Source: Neiella holothuriorum (GTDB lineage: Bacteria > Pseudomonadota > Gammaproteobacteria > Enterobacterales > Neiellaceae). From it: 64,000 nucleotides of DNA. The stretch is from the NCBI RefSeq assembly GCF_019457915.1, contig NZ_JAHZSS010000001.1, positions 186,001 to 250,000 on the forward strand, written 5' to 3'. A program made the position numbers and the translations under genes. Numbering within the stretch: the first letter of the stretch is position 1; each line of letters begins with the position of its first letter. Of the stretch, positions 32,392 through 41,090 are shown piece after piece. Below the pieces are notes generated by a model, which saw nothing but the letters and a program-made list of their open reading frames with translations, was not told where the DNA came from and did no database searches.

Positions 32392-32417
32392 AAAAAGGGA
32401 GCTTAGCTCCCTTTTTT
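32392..32417. terminator. Bidirectional terminator between rpoS and gcvR
   Basis: An 11-pair stem (AAAAAGGGAGC / GCTCCCTTTTT) with a TTA loop. It has T runs on both strands and so serves the convergent genes rpoS and gcvR. Confidence 0.9.
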
Positions 32418-32429
32418 GTTGCGAGAATG

Positions 32430-32927
32430 TTAAACCACCGTAACAACCATATCGCCAGCAATTCGCTCTAAATCTTCGGCTAGCTTTTCACCGTTATGGC
32501 CGTTTGGCACTTTCAATTTCAAGCGAGCCGTAAACACGCTGCGGCCGAGTTCGGCAATGCCAACCCGCTGGCAGTCCATATCAACCAATTCGACACACTC
32601 ATTATCGAGCATTTGAGTAATTTCATTGACCAAGCCTGCACGATCATTCGCATCGACGACCATTTCCATCAGGGTGCTGGGTGCAGTCTCAATGTCGCCG
32701 TCAGAAAACACCACGCACATGGCGGGCTCTGCGCTAAAAATGTCTTTTAACGGCTGCACTTGCGTTTCGGGCAGAGCAATTTTTATCAGCGCTGAAATTT
32801 GGTCGTCTAGATGATTCACTTTGCTGGTTAGCCATTTGCCACCCACTTCATGGGTTTTCTCCGCTAAATCTTTCAGTAAGCCAGGTCGGTTCTTCCCCAT
32901 TAAGGAAGCAATAAACATCGCACTCAT
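32430..32927 (-). CDS. gcvR: GcvR-like regulator with two ACT domains
   Basis: The product is 165 residues made of two ACT domains: about 3-75 (FIASLMGKNRPGLLKDLAEKTHEVGG) and about 85-160 (EMVVDANDRAGLVNEITQML). This is the composition of GcvR, the glycine-responsive partner that blocks GcvA activation of the glycine cleavage operon. E. coli GcvR is 190 residues. The gcv operon is not in the window, so the role is inferred from the family. An uncharacterised ACT-ACT regulator is the alternative. Confidence 0.8.
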   Translation of the reverse strand: MSAMFIASLMGKNRPGLLKDLAEKTHEVGGKWLTSKVNHLDDQISALIKIALPETQVQPLKDIFSAEPAMCVVFSDGDIETAPSTLMEMVVDANDRAGLVNEITQMLDNECVELVDMDCQRVGIAELGRSVFTARLKLKVPNGHNGEKLAEDLERIAGDMVVTVV

Positions 32928-33066
32928 AAGCCGCTCTTTTTAATTTGTTGTTAAAAGACTATGTGGTTTACGCCACCCAATTGGTCGACCAAAGCAATCT
33001 TCAAAAGACCCTTTGAACGATGTGGTTAGCACAAACTCACTATGGTTGAAGTGCCTTGATGACTTA

Positions 33067-33080
33067 TTGATCACAATCAA
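33067..33080 (+). promoter_or_regulatory. FNR-type box upstream of the OFA transporter
   Basis: TTGATCACAATCAA is a perfect match to the FNR consensus TTGATNNNNATCAA. A TATATAAA -10-like element at 33098-33105 puts the box centre near -40 relative to the likely start, the classic position for FNR activation. It lies 58 bases before the transporter ATG. It suggests oxygen-responsive control. Confidence 0.82.
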
Positions 33081-33138
33081 TTAACAAAATCGCAACCTAT
33101 ATAAAGTGCCTGTAACAAAATTAATTTGGAGATAACAA

Positions 33139-34422
33139 ATGAAGAATCGCTGGCTCATAGCCGCATCGGCGGTAGGTGTTCATGCTTCGATTGGCTCTGT
33201 GTATGCTTTCAGCGTATTTAAAAAGCCATTGGGACAGTTAATTGAGACTGCAACCAACAATGAAATTGCCATGACATTCAGTTTGGCCATTTTCTTTTTG
33301 GGGATGGCTGCGGCCATCATGGGGCACTTTGTTGAAAAACATGGCCCACGCAAAGCCGGTCTTTTATCTGCCACTTTCTTCGGTGGCGGTTTGTTAGTTG
33401 CTGGTCTTGGTGCCGCAATGGAAAACCTCTATATCATCTGGCTCGGTTACGGCGTGCTTGGTGGTATTGGCTTGGGGATTGGCTATATTACGCCGGTTTC
33501 AACCTTGGTTAAGTGGTTCCCTGACCGCCGAGGATTGGCAACTGGTTTAGCCATCATGGGCTTTGGTTTTGGTGCCATGATCGGCGCTCCTATCTTCAAC
33601 TACATCATTGAATCGTTCGGTGTGGCAAATAACGGTATTGCTAACACTTGGTTCATTATGGGAGTGGTTTACATTGTCATCATGATGTCGTCTGCGCTGT
33701 ATCTTGAGCGGCCTCCAGAAGGTTGGATGCCGGCGCATATGAAAGAAGCGATTGACTCTGGTAAACAGAAAAAAGTTGAAGATTTATCGCAGCAGACGGC
33801 CAATGAAGCGGTGAAAACCGGTCCATTCTGGGGCTTGTGGGTGATGATGTTTATCAATATCTCTTGTGGTATTGGGGTGATTTATTCCGCATCGCCACTG
33901 GCACAAGAAAGTATTGGCTTGAGTCCCGCAGAAGCCGCTGCCGTTGTCGGTTTAATGTCGCTGTTCAATGGTCTAGGCCGAATTGGTTGGGCATCGTTTT
34001 CTGACGTCTTAGGACGCGGTCAAACATACATGACCTTCTTCCTGATTCAGATTGTTGCCTTTTTGCTGCTGCCAAATATCACCAGCGTACTGTTGTTCCA
34101 AATCGTGCTGTACACCATCCTGACTTGCTACGGTGGCGGTTTTGCTACATTGCCTGCCTTCATTGGTGATCTGTTCGGTACCAAAGAGTTAGGTGCGATT
34201 CATGGATATGTATTAACGGCTTGGGCGGCGGCTGGTTTGGCTGGTCCGCAAATCAATGCTTACTTGCATACCTTGACCGGCTCGTATGAGACCACGCTAT
34301 ATATCTTTGGTGGTGCCTTTATTGTTGCACTGGCCACGTCTTTAATGATGATTAGCTACATTAAGAAAGCACGTGCAGCCAAAGACGGAGAGACCGCTGA
34401 AGGTGAAGTCGTAACGGCTTAA
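33139..34422 (+). CDS. OFA-family (oxalate/formate antiporter-like) MFS transporter
   Basis: A 12-helix major facilitator of 427 residues in the oxalate:formate antiporter-like family. Diagnostic segments are the N-terminal GVHASIGSVYAFSVFKKPLG, the YGVLGGIGLGIGYITPVSTLVKWFPDRRGLATG block near 103-135 and FATLPAFIGDLFGTKELGAIHGYVLTAWAAAG near 334-365. Family members move small carboxylates such as oxalate, formate or pyruvate/lactate-like acids; the substrate here cannot be read. A GGAG ribosome site precedes the ATG. The FNR-type box upstream suggests induction at low oxygen, fitting a fermentation-acid transporter. Confidence 0.87.
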   Translation: MKNRWLIAASAVGVHASIGSVYAFSVFKKPLGQLIETATNNEIAMTFSLAIFFLGMAAAIMGHFVEKHGPRKAGLLSATFFGGGLLVAGLGAAMENLYIIWLGYGVLGGIGLGIGYITPVSTLVKWFPDRRGLATGLAIMGFGFGAMIGAPIFNYIIESFGVANNGIANTWFIMGVVYIVIMMSSALYLERPPEGWMPAHMKEAIDSGKQKKVEDLSQQTANEAVKTGPFWGLWVMMFINISCGIGVIYSASPLAQESIGLSPAEAAAVVGLMSLFNGLGRIGWASFSDVLGRGQTYMTFFLIQIVAFLLLPNITSVLLFQIVLYTILTCYGGGFATLPAFIGDLFGTKELGAIHGYVLTAWAAAGLAGPQINAYLHTLTGSYETTLYIFGGAFIVALATSLMMISYIKKARAAKDGETAEGEVVTA

Positions 34423-34440
34423 ATTCATCTCTGTGGCTAT

Positions 34441-34468
34441 AAAAAAGCCGCCAATAGGCGGCTTTTTT
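34441..34468. terminator. Bidirectional terminator after the OFA transporter
   Basis: A 12-pair perfect stem AAAAAAGCCGCC / GGCGGCTTTTTT with a four-base loop, 18 bases after the stop codon. T runs on both strands let it also end the convergent Na/Pi gene. Confidence 0.93.
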
Positions 34469-34499
34469 GTGCCTAGCGATTCAGGCGTTATGCGCTTGT

Positions 34500-36329
34500 T
34501 TATGACTCCCGAATATTACGTTTTCGTAAGTGCAGCTTGGCAATTCGTTTACTCAAATTGTAAATGCGCTTCAGCGAATCCACCCATTCCATTTCCAATC
34601 GGAACACTTGAAGCCGTTTATCGTCTTGTTCAACCAAACGTTCGGCTTGGTGTTCGAGCACGGCTTCGAGCAATGAATTGAGCTCTCGCTTGGCTCTTAG
34701 TACGCGGCTTGCCATTTCTCGGTCGTTGCGGCGTACAGCATTAACACAATCGAGCAGCGCCTGATTGACCCGCTCTTGAATGGTATCTAAGGCGTTACGC
34801 ATTTTGGGGCTTACAACGATATTGTGATTCAAGGCGTTATAGGTGAGCGGCAACATGGTATCGACCACCAAATCGGCAACACTTTCGAGTTGATCAGTAA
34901 TACCAATAAGTTGGATCTGGCGGGCACTTTGTTGATCGGATAGGGGTTCGAGTCTTAGCCTGCCGAGATAAGAGAGAATGGCACCATGGAGACGGTCGAC
35001 ATCTTCTTCCATGTCGTCAATTTGTTTGAGCTGAGCCCGCATTTGGTCCTGTTCATCACTACTTATGCCGCTGATGGTCAGTGGCGGTAACATATTCACC
35101 ATGTTGCAAACGCGACGGCCAACTCGGCCAAGTTCCAGTTGAGCTTGATCCAATGCTAAATCTGGCGTCTCCAGCAAATCATCTGATAAATACTTGGTAC
35201 GAATCGATTTCTTTTCGGCCAAGGGTTGATGTGGCACGACTTTGCGAGCAAACCAAACAAATAGCCCAGCAAAGGGCAGCATCACAATGGTATTCAATAA
35301 GTTAAATAGAGTGTTGGCGTTGGCAATCTGGCGCGGGATTTCTGCTGCTTGCCGCGCGAGGCCGTCAAGATTGCTATGCACGGGTGAAATGGCAATGGCT
35401 GTCTCGCTCAAGAGCGTTAACATCGGAATCCAAATAATGACGCCAATAAGGTTAAAGCTCACGTGTACCGTTGCTGCTTGGACAGCTTCTCTGGGTTTGC
35501 CGATTGCCGCCAGCATCGCCGTAACGCAGGTACCAATATTGGCGCCCATGGCAAGCGCAATGCCCGTTTCTAGTGGAATCAGACCCTGCCCAGCTAGCAC
35601 AATCACAATACCTGTGGTCGCCGACGAAGATTGGACTAAGGCGGTAAAAGCTGCCGATAGCGCAATGGCGATGAATACGTTGTCCATGTGGGCCATGGCT
35701 TGAATAAATGGCTCATAGCTGCGCAGGGGCGCCATGGCATCGCCCATCATATTCATACCCAGGAAGATCAAACCGAGGCCAAACAACATATCGCCGTAGT
35801 GACGAATAGATTCCTTCTTGGCAGTAAATTGTAGAAGAAAGCCAACAGCAATCATCACCATGGCTGTTTTGGTCACTTTAAAGGCAATGATTTGGGCAGT
35901 GACAGTTGTGCCGATGTTGGCGCCCATAATGACGCCAACGGCCTGTGTGAGTGACATCAAGCCGGCAGAAATGAAACTTACCAATAACACGGTGGTGACT
36001 GATGACGATTGAATGATGGCAGTAATGCCGGTTCCGGTAATCGTCGCCATCACGCGGTTAGTGGTTAACTTGGCCAACAGGGTTCGCATGCGATCGCCAG
36101 CGGCGCGCTTCAGTGCGGATGACATGGTTTCCAAGCCAAACAGAAATAGCGCCAAGCCGCCAAATAAGCCCATGAGCATTGGCCCGTAATCTATCTCATT
36201 CGGTGATTGAGAAGCCGCAAGCGCCTCGGGAATGGCCATGAATAATAGCGTGGTCATTACCACCATGATGAACGATCCAACGCGTTTGGGGTTGGCTGCT
36301 GTTACGGATAGCAGGCGAGGTTGAGCCAT
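34500..36329 (-). CDS. Na/Pi cotransporter family protein with PhoU-like tail
   Basis: A 609-residue member of the NptA/YjbB-type sodium:phosphate cotransporters. The two inverted repeat cores are visible: QSSSVTTVLLVSFISAG with GANIGTTVTAQ (about 106-150) and QSSSATTGIVIVLAGQG with GANIGTCVTAMLA (about 230-270). About eight membrane segments cover residues 10-375. The cytoplasmic C-terminal half (about 400-600) is a PhoU-like helical bundle rich in Arg, Glu and Leu. It probably mediates sodium-coupled phosphate movement or export. No pho box was found. Confidence 0.92.
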   Translation of the reverse strand: MAQPRLLSVTAANPKRVGSFIMVVMTTLLFMAIPEALAASQSPNEIDYGPMLMGLFGGLALFLFGLETMSSALKRAAGDRMRTLLAKLTTNRVMATITGTGITAIIQSSSVTTVLLVSFISAGLMSLTQAVGVIMGANIGTTVTAQIIAFKVTKTAMVMIAVGFLLQFTAKKESIRHYGDMLFGLGLIFLGMNMMGDAMAPLRSYEPFIQAMAHMDNVFIAIALSAAFTALVQSSSATTGIVIVLAGQGLIPLETGIALAMGANIGTCVTAMLAAIGKPREAVQAATVHVSFNLIGVIIWIPMLTLLSETAIAISPVHSNLDGLARQAAEIPRQIANANTLFNLLNTIVMLPFAGLFVWFARKVVPHQPLAEKKSIRTKYLSDDLLETPDLALDQAQLELGRVGRRVCNMVNMLPPLTISGISSDEQDQMRAQLKQIDDMEEDVDRLHGAILSYLGRLRLEPLSDQQSARQIQLIGITDQLESVADLVVDTMLPLTYNALNHNIVVSPKMRNALDTIQERVNQALLDCVNAVRRNDREMASRVLRAKRELNSLLEAVLEHQAERLVEQDDKRLQVFRLEMEWVDSLKRIYNLSKRIAKLHLRKRNIRES

Positions 36330-36482
36330 GCGTCACTCCAGATTGAAAACAAAACAATGTTTAATTGATCGTCGCTGGCGCCATAAAGTCGAATGACGAG
36401 GTCACATTTTTGCAATAAATCATAAAGTTAAGTGGTTAAGAGAAGTTATTGAGGCTTTACTTTTTGTTTCGCTCGCAATTTA

Positions 36483-36498
36483 TGTAACATAGATCACA
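36483..36498. promoter_or_regulatory. CRP-like binding site
   Basis: TGTAA-CATAGA-TCACA, embedded in ATTTATGTAACATAGATCACA, matches the CRP consensus TGTGA-N6-TCACA at all but one core base. It lies 116 bases before the FUSC-family gene and 154 bases before the Na/Pi gene, so it may control either. Confidence 0.6.
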
Positions 36499-36613
36499 CT
36501 TTTGCTGTTTCTCGCCGCGTTGTTTCTCGTGGTCAACATTTTTGATGATGACCAAGTAAGGTCGCTCAGACGCAGGTTCAGCACGTTAAACGCAGTCGCA
36601 TTTAGGCGTATTT

Positions 36614-38758
36614 ATGGCTTATTTTTCTCCTCCATCAACGCGCTCGCCATGGTTTATCACGGCGGTTAAGGCCAGCTTCCTCACAGCTGTGTTTTTGATG
36701 CTTGGTTGGCTGCAAGAAAATTTGGTCATGATGAGCGCCATGTCGATGGGCGTGTCAGCGGCAGCTCTGTCGGATCACCCCAGCCAATACGCTAAACGGG
36801 CCACAGCCTTGTTTGCCATGCTAATTTGTTTTGGCTCGGCCTCTTTCTCTGTGGTGTTACTGTTTCAGTTACCTTGGCTATTTGCCATCGCGCTTGCCAT
36901 TTCTACCTATTTGCTGTTAATGGCTGCGGCGTTCGGCACTCGGTTGGGGCGCATTTGCTTTGGTGCGCTAAATACTGCCGTATTTACCATGCTCAGTTAC
37001 AACCATCATGCTGAGCCTCTATGGTTGCCGCTGATGCTGGTTGGTGGCTCCGTCTGCTATTTCATTTTGTCATCGCTAGTGCACTGGTTCATTCCGAATT
37101 TTAATTTGGAGCATGATAGTCGCCAGCTGTTTTCAACATTGGCGAAATATCAGTTACTCAAAGCCCGCTTTTTTGATGACGGAACCGATCCTGCTGAATT
37201 GCGTTTGCGGCTGGCAAAACTCGGTGCGCAAGCTTCTGCTGCATTAGCTAATGTCCGTCAGCAATTGATTGTGAGGCAACAGCAGGATGCCACGGCTAAT
37301 CGTCAGTCTGGTTATCTGGAGCAGTTTTTCAAAGCCCAGCTGCTATTAGAGCGGCTCAGCTCATCCCATTTGCTCTATCAAGAATTACGCGTGGAGTTGG
37401 CCGACACCTCATTACCTGCACGGATTCAGCGAGTGATGGTTGGCTTATCAAAACGGATGCTTCGCCAACCGCGATACCGCCAGCAACTGAGTTACAGCAT
37501 GAATGATGCCGTTGAAAATGAATTGACGGCATTAAGTGACAGCATCGAACGATTAGCGGCGCGGCAAGTATTTAGCCAACAATGTGCCAGCCAGCTGAAC
37601 TATTTGCTAACGAACTTGCGCAAGGTGTGTGAATTAACAGAGCGGCAAACGCCATTTCCTAACCCTGACTTCTTATTTTCTGAGCAGCACAAACTTAATT
37701 GGAAAGATTACGGCCGACTTTGTTTAAGCCGAAAAACGCCCTTGTTTCGCCACGCTACGCGCGTTTCGCTCTGTATGCTTGTTGGTTACGGCATTGTTCA
37801 GTTGCTGCCAGCCGATAGCCAAAACTATTGGCTGTTACTCACCGTGCTGTTCATTACCAAGCCGACTTTTTCGGAAACCAAGCAGCGGCTTTGGCAGCGT
37901 ATTGTGGGAACGGTTGCCGGTATTGCGTTAGCAACCGCTTTGTATTGGCTCGCATTGCCTGACGTCAGCTTAATTGTGATTGCCGTATTGGCTAAGTTTG
38001 TGTTCTTTTGGTATCTGCAACAGCGTTACTCCATTGCGGTTGGTTGTGTGTCTGTGTACGTGGCGATTTTGCTGCAGTTTTACGGCCTTGATGCCGAAGC
38101 GCTGTTCGCCAAGCGGATTTTAATTACCGTTGGTGCCGCTGGCTTAGTCTTTTTGGCACTGCGTTACCTATGGCCTGATTGGCTGCAACAACGCTCTCGT
38201 GCTGTCATTGCCGCCAGTCTGCACGCGATTAAAGACTACCAAAGTGCCATCTTTAGCCAGTATTTGAGTCAGCAACACCATGAAGATGAAACCTATCGTC
38301 TAGCGCGTTTTCACGCTCATGTTACGGAAGCATCGCTGGTTGAACATTGGCAAGCGTTGTTGGCGGAGCCTCGCTCAAAGCAGTCGGAAGCATCAACGTT
38401 GTATCTGCTGACGGGGCGTTTACATGCTTATCTTTCTTATTTGTCGGCGTTGGCATCCCATCGCGGCACAATTACTTCGGCGACCGCTTTGCCATTGGTT
38501 GAACGAATTGGTGAGCGGCTTAGTGAACAACTGAATCAACTGGAAGCGGCCTTGGCAAATCAGCCTTTGCTCGGCGAGCATGGCGAGCATCAAGAGCTTT
38601 CAAGTTATTTGTCGAAGCTAACTCCGAATTTGCAGGGGCAGGATTTAATGGTGACCTTCCAGCTATTACGCCTGAATGAGAACATTCAACAGATCCGGCA
38701 ATTGCTGTTAGCGCAAACCGACTGGCAATTAGCCTCACCCATCGATAAGCCGGATTAA
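36614..38758 (+). CDS. FUSC-family (YccS/YhfK-like) inner-membrane protein
   Basis: A 714-residue protein with an N-terminal set of about five hydrophobic helices (residues 10-155), a long cytoplasmic helical region (about 170-370) and a second membrane set (about 385-520, including DSQNYWLLLTVLFITKPTFSET and WQRIVGTVAGIALATAL). The helix-soluble-helix-soluble layout and this second block are typical of the FUSC family (YccS, YhfK, AaeB). Relatives have been linked to aromatic acid efflux, but the substrate here is unknown. A CRP-like site lies upstream. Confidence 0.85.
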   Translation: MAYFSPPSTRSPWFITAVKASFLTAVFLMLGWLQENLVMMSAMSMGVSAAALSDHPSQYAKRATALFAMLICFGSASFSVVLLFQLPWLFAIALAISTYLLLMAAAFGTRLGRICFGALNTAVFTMLSYNHHAEPLWLPLMLVGGSVCYFILSSLVHWFIPNFNLEHDSRQLFSTLAKYQLLKARFFDDGTDPAELRLRLAKLGAQASAALANVRQQLIVRQQQDATANRQSGYLEQFFKAQLLLERLSSSHLLYQELRVELADTSLPARIQRVMVGLSKRMLRQPRYRQQLSYSMNDAVENELTALSDSIERLAARQVFSQQCASQLNYLLTNLRKVCELTERQTPFPNPDFLFSEQHKLNWKDYGRLCLSRKTPLFRHATRVSLCMLVGYGIVQLLPADSQNYWLLLTVLFITKPTFSETKQRLWQRIVGTVAGIALATALYWLALPDVSLIVIAVLAKFVFFWYLQQRYSIAVGCVSVYVAILLQFYGLDAEALFAKRILITVGAAGLVFLALRYLWPDWLQQRSRAVIAASLHAIKDYQSAIFSQYLSQQHHEDETYRLARFHAHVTEASLVEHWQALLAEPRSKQSEASTLYLLTGRLHAYLSYLSALASHRGTITSATALPLVERIGERLSEQLNQLEAALANQPLLGEHGEHQELSSYLSKLTPNLQGQDLMVTFQLLRLNENIQQIRQLLLAQTDWQLASPIDKPD

Positions 38759-38787
38759 AACCAATCCAACACAGGTCAAATTTCAAC

Positions 38788-39675
38788 ATGTTTAAGGTTG
38801 ATTTGTGTAAGCGCTTACATGAGTATTCACTTATTGGGACACATAGAGAACTAATTGTGCAACGCATTCGGTTTTGGAACGGCAACAAGTCGAAAGTTCG
38901 GCAACAGCATGAATTGCGGGTGATGGAAGAGCTTACGCAGCTATGGCAAAGAGAATCTTTGCAAAGCGAATCCTGGCAGGTGGAGCACGACAGCACCGAT
39001 CTCCCTCAAGCTGAGCAAGAAGGCGATGTTCTCAATGGCTCGGCAGACGCTTTAGTGACGGTGGCGGGCAATACCAAGTTTGCCGGCCAAGCCAAAATTA
39101 CCATTGATGTACCGATTGCGAATGGCTTGCTTGGGCAACGCATTCTGATTGTTAAAAAAGAGCGCTTGGCTGAATTTAGCGCCATTACCGAGCTGGCTGA
39201 TCTTCAGCGCTTGCGCATTGGGATCCCGGCAACGTGGGTGGATGCAGGGCTGTTTCGAAGCAATGGTTGTGCGGTGGTTGAGCGTGGCTGCTTTGATGAG
39301 TTATTCGAACGGTTAAGTCGCGATGAATTTGATTATGTGGCGTTGGGCGCCAATGAGATTCTCGATGTCTACCAGTCCATGGTTAAGCCTGCGGATCAAT
39401 TAGTCATTGAGCCAAATCTGATGCTGTATTACCCCTTTCCGCTGATATTTTATGTCGCCTCCGAGCAGCTTCATCTTGCCGAGAAGATTCATTCTGGCCT
39501 GAAAACCCTTCAAGGCAACGGCCGCCTTGATGCATGTTTTAATGATTTTTATGGGCATGCAGTGGCGCAACTAAATCTTCAGCATAGACGAGTTATTCGT
39601 CTTCAAAACCCCTTTCTCAACGGCACGCTGAGTCATTACCAATCCCCATTGCTACCGGCTGATTCCGCACCGTAA
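38788..39675 (+). CDS. Solute-binding-protein-like protein without signal peptide
   Basis: The 295-residue product resembles the periplasmic solute-binding fold. A first lobe starts IRFWNGNKSKVRQQHELRVM near residue 27; VTVAGNTKFAGQAKITIDVP and LGQRILIVKKERL suit the hinge-side strands. ELADLQRLRIGIPATWVDAGLF is the typical switch to lobe 2, followed by DYVALGANEILDVY. Unusually, no hydrophobic signal peptide precedes it. A GTG at 38857 could be an alternative start, which would place the palindrome at 38806-38819 upstream of the gene. The ligand is unknown and no transporter genes are adjacent. Confidence 0.65.
   Translation: MFKVDLCKRLHEYSLIGTHRELIVQRIRFWNGNKSKVRQQHELRVMEELTQLWQRESLQSESWQVEHDSTDLPQAEQEGDVLNGSADALVTVAGNTKFAGQAKITIDVPIANGLLGQRILIVKKERLAEFSAITELADLQRLRIGIPATWVDAGLFRSNGCAVVERGCFDELFERLSRDEFDYVALGANEILDVYQSMVKPADQLVIEPNLMLYYPFPLIFYVASEQLHLAEKIHSGLKTLQGNGRLDACFNDFYGHAVAQLNLQHRRVIRLQNPFLNGTLSHYQSPLLPADSAP
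38806..38819. promoter_or_regulatory. Perfect 14-base palindrome, LacI-family operator-like
   Basis: TGTAAGCGCTTACA is a perfect palindrome with the central CG and flanking TGNAA/TTNCA of LacI/GalR-family operators (it also fits the catabolite-responsive element pattern of Gram-positives). It lies inside the first codons of the longest frame of the solute-binding-like gene, or upstream of it if translation starts at 38857. Confidence 0.55.
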
Positions 39676-39847
39676 ATTCTCCGTTGCAGTGCTTCGTCCT
39701 AATGAGCGTTAGCAGGCGGTTTACAGCAGATTTGGGAGTGGCACAATCAACGCCATGCAGGCCTGCCGTGGTGAGACTATACTCGGCGGGCTAAGGTCGG
39801 CCCCGGAGGCCAACCATTCCTTCTGATCTAACAAGAGACAACACCAA

Positions 39848-40972
39848 ATGATCCGTATTTCCAGTCATTTTGATGGTGGCAACATTGAGTGCCGCGACAG
39901 CTCAGACCCACAGCATATTTCACTGAATATTCGCGAAGATGGCGCTGCTGATTTTTCGCAGTGGTTTTATTTCCGATTGTCGGGAGCCGCTAATGTTGCA
40001 TGCCGCTTAGTGATTGAAAATGCGGCGAGCTGCTCTTATGTCGAAGGGTGGGATGACTACCGAGTGGTTGCGTCATACGATCGGGAAAACTGGTTTCGTG
40101 TGAATAGCCGATACGAAGATGGAAAACTCATCATCGAGCACGAGCCAGAGCTTAACAGTCTGTATTTTGCCTATTTCGCGCCTTATTCAATGGAACGCCA
40201 TCATGATCTGATTGCGTGGGCTGCTGACAGTGGTGATTGCGAAGTCGATGTTTTGGGGCAGACCGTTGATGGCCGCGATATGGACATGCTGACCATTGGT
40301 GATGAGCGCGAAGGCAAACTGAAATACTGGGTTATTGCTCGTCAACACCCTGGCGAAACAATGGCTGAATGGTGGATGGAAGGCTTCATCAGTCGTGTGC
40401 TTGATAAGTCCGATCCGATTGGCCGAGAAATGTTGGAGCGAGCAACTTTTTACATCGTGCCGAACATGAATCCAGATGGTTCATTTCGCGGTCATTTACG
40501 CTCGAATGCGGCGGGGGCGAACCTTAACCGCGAATGGCAAACGCCAACCCTTGAGCGCAGCCCTGAAGTTTATCACGTGCTAGAAAAAATGAAGCAAACC
40601 GGTGTCGATCTGTGTTTTGACGTGCATGGCGATGAAGCCTTACCGTACAACTTTATTGCTGGTGCTGAAGGTATTCCAAGCTGGAACGAGCACAAACAGT
40701 CTCAATTGGATCGGTTTAAGGCTGAATTGGTCAAAGCGAGCCCAGATTTTCAAACCAAGTTTGGCTATGACGTTGATGAACCTGGCCAAGCCAATATGAC
40801 GGTTTGTACTAACAACATTGCTGAGCGCTTTGATTGCTTGGCCATGACGTTGGAAATGCCATTCAAAGATACTGTCGATACACCGGACTATGAACAGGGC
40901 TGGTCGCCAGAGCGTTGTATGCGTTTGGGTGAAGCGAGCCTTAATGCAATGTATCAATACACCATAGCTTAA
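39848..40972 (+). CDS. M14 zinc carboxypeptidase (cytosolic carboxypeptidase-like)
   Basis: The N-terminal domain (about 1-125) is the beta-sandwich typical of cytosolic carboxypeptidase relatives (WFYFRLSGA, YFAYFAPYSMERH). The peptidase domain carries the zinc ligands His167 and Glu170 in RQHPGETMAEWW and His260 in FDVHGDEALPYNF. The substrate-binding NLNREW is near 225-230 and the catalytic Glu336 sits in TLEMPFKD. There is no signal peptide, so it is cytoplasmic. Eukaryotic members remove glutamate from protein tails; the bacterial substrate is unknown. The gene stands alone with its own terminator. Length 374. Confidence 0.9.
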   Translation: MIRISSHFDGGNIECRDSSDPQHISLNIREDGAADFSQWFYFRLSGAANVACRLVIENAASCSYVEGWDDYRVVASYDRENWFRVNSRYEDGKLIIEHEPELNSLYFAYFAPYSMERHHDLIAWAADSGDCEVDVLGQTVDGRDMDMLTIGDEREGKLKYWVIARQHPGETMAEWWMEGFISRVLDKSDPIGREMLERATFYIVPNMNPDGSFRGHLRSNAAGANLNREWQTPTLERSPEVYHVLEKMKQTGVDLCFDVHGDEALPYNFIAGAEGIPSWNEHKQSQLDRFKAELVKASPDFQTKFGYDVDEPGQANMTVCTNNIAERFDCLAMTLEMPFKDTVDTPDYEQGWSPERCMRLGEASLNAMYQYTIA

Positions 40973-40987
40973 CGGTTTTGGTGAGTG

Positions 40988-41017
40988 AAACAGCGCCAAC
41001 ACAGGCGCTGTTTTCTT
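40988..41017 (+). terminator. Terminator of the M14 carboxypeptidase gene
   Basis: A ten-pair stem AAACAGCGCC / GGCGCTGTTT with loop AACACA, then a short T-rich tail (TTTTCTT). Confidence 0.85.
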
Positions 41018-41033
41018 ACCTATATGAGCAATG

Positions 41034-41056
41034 AAAAGAGCGCAGTTTTTGCGCTC
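41034..41056 (-). terminator. Terminator of the 41091-41597 gene
   Basis: Read on the minus strand, GAGCGCA-AAAAC-TGCGCTC is a seven-pair hairpin followed by TTTTC. It lies 34 bases after the stop codon of the minus-strand gene. Confidence 0.7.
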
Positions 41057-41090
41057 GTTAACTCTGTTTAAAGTAGATTACCTGATGGAG

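Noticed and set aside
35242-35703. 153-codon plus-strand frame inside the Na/Pi gene
   Set aside because: Antisense to the conserved transporter repeats; low-complexity Ala/Met-rich translation.
38520-38996. 158-codon Cys-rich minus-strand frame
   Set aside because: Spans the end of the FUSC gene and start of the next gene antisense, with unnatural composition.
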